A DNA stretch of 64,000 nt from Porphyrobacter sp. AAP82 (GTDB lineage Bacteria > Pseudomonadota > Alphaproteobacteria > Sphingomonadales > Sphingomonadaceae). This document shows, in pieces, positions 62,881 through 64,000 of the stretch. The notes below the pieces were generated by a model. The model saw nothing but the letters and a program-made list of their open reading frames with translations, did no database searches and was not told the origin of the DNA. The stretch lies in contig NZ_ANFX01000012.1 in NCBI RefSeq assembly GCF_000331285.1, positions 124,001 to 188,000 of the forward strand. The letters are read 5' to 3'. Both the position numbers and the translations under genes were made by a program. Each line of letters begins with the position of its first letter. The first letter of the stretch is position 1.

Positions 62881-63708
62881 ATGCACGATTATCAACTCGT
62901 CGACGGCGACACCACCGTCTACCGCGATGGCTCCATCAAGCTCCACACGCCTGCGGGGTTCGAAGGGATGCGCAAGGCCGGGCGCCTCGCCGCCGAAATC
63001 CTCGATGCGCTGGCCGATATGGTCAAGCCGGGAGTGACGACCGGCGCATTGGACGATGCGATCCGCGGCATGATGCTCGATGCGGGCGCGATTCCCGCGA
63101 CATTGGGCTACCGCGGCTATGCGCATTCCTCCTGCATTTCGATCAACCATGTGATCTGCCACGGAATTCCGGGCGACAAGGTGCTCAAGGATGGCGATAT
63201 CCTCAACATCGACGTCACCCCGCTGGTCGATGGCTGGCACGGCGATACCAGCCGCATGTTCTACGCGGGCGAGCCTTCGCTGAAGGCAAGAAAGCTCGTC
63301 GAGGTGACCTATGAGTGCATGATGCTTGGCATCGCTGCGGCCAAGCCCGGCGCGAGGCTCGGCGATATCGGCGCGGCGATCGAGGCGCACGCCAACCAAT
63401 TCCGTTACGGCGTGGTGCGCGAATTCTGCGGGCACGGCCTCGGCCGCCTGTTCCACGACGCCCCCGAAGTGGTCCACGCCGCCCGCGCCGGCACGGGGCC
63501 GGAATTGAAGCCGGGGATGTTCTTCACCATCGAGCCGATGATCAACCTCGGCAAGCCCTGGGCCAAGGTGCTCGGCGACGGCTGGACCGCGGTGACGCGC
63601 GACAAATCGCTCTCCGCGCAGTTCGAACACTCGATCGCGATCACGGAAGACGGGAACGAGATTTTCACGAAGAGCCCGACGGGGCGGGACTGCCCGCCTT
63701 ATGTGTGA
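62881..63708 (+). CDS. map: Methionine aminopeptidase, type I
   Basis: Removes the initiator Met. The 275-residue protein has all five metal ligands: Asp in NIDVTP, Asp in WHGDTSR, His in CGHGLG, Glu in TIEPM and Glu in QFEHS; the substrate His is in CHGIPGDK. It starts 32 bases after the lipoprotein stop. A dispersed CGGGCTTGAC element follows. Confidence 0.97.
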   Translation: MHDYQLVDGDTTVYRDGSIKLHTPAGFEGMRKAGRLAAEILDALADMVKPGVTTGALDDAIRGMMLDAGAIPATLGYRGYAHSSCISINHVICHGIPGDKVLKDGDILNIDVTPLVDGWHGDTSRMFYAGEPSLKARKLVEVTYECMMLGIAAAKPGARLGDIGAAIEAHANQFRYGVVREFCGHGLGRLFHDAPEVVHAARAGTGPELKPGMFFTIEPMINLGKPWAKVLGDGWTAVTRDKSLSAQFEHSIAITEDGNEIFTKSPTGRDCPPYV

Positions 63709-63734
63709 CGGCACAATCTGACCTTCACGCCTCT

Positions 63735-63752
63735 CCGGGCTTGACGCGGGAC
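63735..63752. repeat. Degenerate copy of the CCGGGCTTGAC-CGGGAC element
   Basis: CCGGGCTTGACGCGGGAC, one internal difference from the copy at 34255-34272. It lies between convergent map and the membrane protein gene and may act as a weak transcript-end hairpin. Confidence 0.45.
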
Positions 63753-63775
63753 GGGGGAGCGGAGGTGAGGGGTGG

Positions 63776-64000
63776 CTACAGGAAAAGCACTGCCAGACCT
63801 ACGCTCATCACCACCACCAGCCCCACCGAAAACCCCAGCATCGCGATCACCGGTTTTGTCACGCGCCCGTGCAGCACCCAGTCGTATCCGGCCGAGACGA
63901 GCACCGTGATCGGCACCTGCACCGCGATTGCGACCGGATCGGGCAGGCCCAGCACTTGCACCACGCGGGCATAGGCCGGGGTCATCAGCGCCAGCGTCGC
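63776..64000 (-). CDS. Membrane protein, C-terminal part (start beyond window)
   Basis: The reading frame runs from the right edge to a stop at 63776, about 74 residues visible. It has two hydrophobic segments, VQVPITVLVSAGYDWVL (partly) and PVIAMLGFSVGLVVVMSVGLAVLFL, so it encodes the end of an integral membrane protein. An ATG at 63985 exists, but the frame stays open to the edge and upstream residues (ATLAL) look hydrophobic too, so the gene probably continues. No family recognised. Confidence 0.6.
   Translation of the reverse strand, partial: ATLALMTPAYARVVQVLGLPDPVAIAVQVPITVLVSAGYDWVLHGRVTKPVIAMLGFSVGLVVVMSVGLAVLFL

Overview
The window is GC-rich, densely coded DNA from an alphaproteobacterium, most likely Sphingomonadales and probably Erythrobacteraceae (Erythrobacter/Porphyrobacter-like). 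The evidence is gene content and synteny: an ispH-thrB-rnhA operon, an argS-SPOR-nagZ-scpA-scpB-tatABC run, a TonB-dependent receptor close to 2OG oxygenases, a Tad/Cpa pilus block, and a bpt-tamA-tamB run. Taxonomy is inferred from protein character, not from a database search. I see no rRNA, tRNA, CRISPR array, integrase, transposase or complete prophage. Most of the sequence is chromosomal core with a few accessory patches. A perfect match to the chromosomal parS consensus at 62013-62028 suggests the right end lies in the origin-proximal part of the chromosome.

Layout. 1-7.4 kb (minus strand): MFS transporter cut by the window edge, a small beta-rich protein, an M16 zinc protease and a penicillin/AHL-acylase-type Ntn hydrolase. 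7.6-12.6 kb (plus): clpB, an exported protein of unknown function and a TPR protein with a C-terminal 2OG-Fe(II) oxygenase domain. 12.7-20.8 kb: a TonB-dependent receptor (minus), thiolase and SDR dehydrogenase (plus), a second 2OG-type oxygenase (minus), and enoyl-CoA hydratase with an overlapping MarR regulator (plus). This looks like an uptake and beta-oxidation neighbourhood. 20.8-28.3 kb (minus): Tad pilus genes cpaA-cpaB-cpaC-cpaD-cpaE-tadB-tadC, without the tadA/cpaF ATPase and without an flp pilin gene. 28.4-30.8 kb: alpha/beta hydrolase, FAD oxidoreductase and a tiny YegP-like protein. 30.9-33.3 kb (minus): rnhA, thrB, ispH. 33.4-40.9 kb (plus): lipoprotein, argS, SPOR protein, nagZ, scpA, scpB, tatA, tatB, tatC. 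40.9-51.6 kb: amidohydrolase (minus), ilvA, bpt, tamA, tamB (plus).

51.6-57 kb is the main accessory patch. A phage-type GH24 lysozyme gene diverges from an XRE regulator that is translationally coupled to a six-helix membrane protein. Between them lie three near-identical 12-bp palindromes spaced exactly 17 bp apart, centred on the likely regulator promoter. A large autotransporter serine protease follows, with a twin-arginine-like signal peptide. 57-64 kb: glnB-glnA (minus) with sigma-54-like promoter elements and an NtrC-like dyad, argC, an orphan SH3-like protein and a leucyl aminopeptidase (minus), then a lipoprotein gene whose first codons contain parS, map (plus), and the end of a membrane protein gene (minus).

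Of possibly new biology, the best candidate is the lysozyme / XRE / membrane protein unit with its phased operator array. Next are the Tad locus without its ATPase, the Tat-signal autotransporter protease, parS embedded in coding sequence, and a shared TGTTGCA-type element upstream of three genes for exported proteins.
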